A DNA stretch of 64,000 nt, from NCBI RefSeq assembly GCF_000758525.1, contig NZ_CP009241.1:5952001-6016000 (forward strand), read 5' to 3'. The notes beneath the pieces were generated by a model. The model was not told the origin of the DNA. It saw nothing but the letters and a program-made list of their open reading frames with translations, and searched no databases. This DNA comes from Paenibacillus sp. FSL H7-0357 (lineage in GTDB: Bacteria > Bacillota > Bacilli > Paenibacillales > Paenibacillaceae). Below are positions 63,451 through 64,000 of this stretch, piece by piece; position 1 is the first letter of the stretch; each line of letters begins with the position of its first letter. A program made the translations under genes and the position numbers.

Positions 63451-64000
63451 CGTAATGATCGTTGATGATGAGCCTGTTATCAAAAAAGGGCTGCAGTGTT
63501 TTATTGATTGGGAGGCTCTCCAATGTGAGGTAATATGTGAAGCTTCCAATGGGATAGAAGCTGTGGAGCTGCTCAGCCATTATGATATCGATATTATTGT
63601 AACCGATATCCGCATGCCGGGGATGGACGGTCTTGCTTTATCGGACCATGTACACCGGAACTTTCCGCAGATCAAGGTCATCCTCCTTACAGCCTTCGCT
63701 GACTTCTCCTATGCCCAAACTGCCATTCAGTATGAAGTAGTAGATTTTGTGGTCAAGTCCAATCCCACAGAGAAGATTCCCGGGGCGATTGAAAAAGCAA
63801 CGCGGCTGCTAGAAAAGGAGAAAGAACAGAAGCAGAAATTGAGACAGCTGGAGAGCAAGATCAACGACAATCTTTCTGAAATCAGTGAGAAATTTCTGAA
63901 GGAGGCCGTTGAAGGCTTGATCAGCGATGAAGCGAGTTTGTTCAGCCGCTCAAGAGAGCTTGGTTTACAATTGGAGAACTATTTAGGGGTCCATCTGGAG
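63443..64000 (+). CDS. YesN-type AraC-family response regulator, partial at the window end
   Basis: The first 186 codons of a response regulator. The receiver domain has the acidic pair VDDEP at residue 8, the phospho-Asp in IIVTDIRMPGMDGL, the Thr in VILLTAF and the Lys in VVKSNP. A coiled linker (EKEKEQKQKLRQLESKIND) follows. The AraC-type double helix-turn-helix expected at the C-terminus lies outside the window. The ATG overlaps the kinase stop (ATGTATAA), so translation is coupled. It is read as the DNA-binding partner of the kinase at 61621-63450. Confidence 0.93.
   Translation, partial: MYNVMIVDDEPVIKKGLQCFIDWEALQCEVICEASNGIEAVELLSHYDIDIIVTDIRMPGMDGLALSDHVHRNFPQIKVILLTAFADFSYAQTAIQYEVVDFVVKSNPTEKIPGAIEKATRLLEKEKEQKQKLRQLESKINDNLSEISEKFLKEAVEGLISDEASLFSRSRELGLQLENYLGVHLE

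Overview
The window is chromosomal DNA from a spore-forming member of the Bacillota, most likely Paenibacillus. The evidence is the gene order hisS-aspS-tcdA, dtd-relA, apt-recJ, secF-secD-comN, spoVB, yajC-tgt-queA, ruvBAC, bofC, which matches the equivalent block of Bacillus subtilis; separate secD and secF genes; strong GGAGG ribosome sites with frequent TTG and GTG starts; sporulation genes (bofC, a SpoIID-type protein, a SpoVB-type flippase); and a YesM/YesN sugar locus with a large secreted multi-CBM glycosidase, typical of Paenibacillus. No tRNA, rRNA, CRISPR array or intact insertion sequence was seen.

Layout. 1-2.9 kb: a small HTH protein, a remnant of a BsrG/TxpA-like toxin gene and a chemoreceptor with a SigD-like promoter. 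2.9-6.7 kb: HelD, which recycles RNA polymerase, and a purine-type permease. 6.7-11.2 kb: the hisS-aspS-tcdA operon behind a T-box leader whose specifier reads as Asp. 11.2-13 kb: a candidate small RNA, a small hypothetical protein, a DJ-1/PfpI protein and a possible 51-residue protein. 13-18.2 kb: dtd-relA and apt, with a uracil permease inserted on the opposite strand. 18.2-28.5 kb: recJ, a cation efflux protein, secF/secD/comN, a flippase, a DUF421 protein, a YrzE-like protein and a PAP2 protein. 28.6-36.5 kb: yajC, tgt, queA, a SpoIID-like protein, ruvB, ruvA, ruvC and bofC. 36.7-37.9 kb: fabV.

The accessory half starts at 38 kb. Two cell-envelope defence modules lie back to back. One is a BceRS-BceAB-type set with a TTACA-N4-TGTAA operator in front of its transporter genes. 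The other is a two-component system diverging from a LanFEG/CprABC-type three-gene ABC transporter, which ends in a fragment of a YxeA-family gene. From 47.5 to 54 kb is a patch with different base composition and decay: a tautomerase, a frameshifted nitronate monooxygenase, an AT-rich glutamate racemase, an MFS transporter and an alpha/beta hydrolase, a divergent LysR regulator, then a ceramidase-like gene broken by a single Tyr-to-stop change and an unidentified fragment.

The last 10 kb is a carbohydrate locus. It has a 1228-residue secreted GH43-like protein with four CBM-like repeats, a ricin-type lectin domain, an X2-like domain and an InlB-like repeat, behind a perfect cre consensus. 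A three-gene sugar ABC importer follows, then divergent yesM-yesN-type regulators; the response regulator runs off the window. The GH43 domain has unusual residues at two conserved active-site positions.
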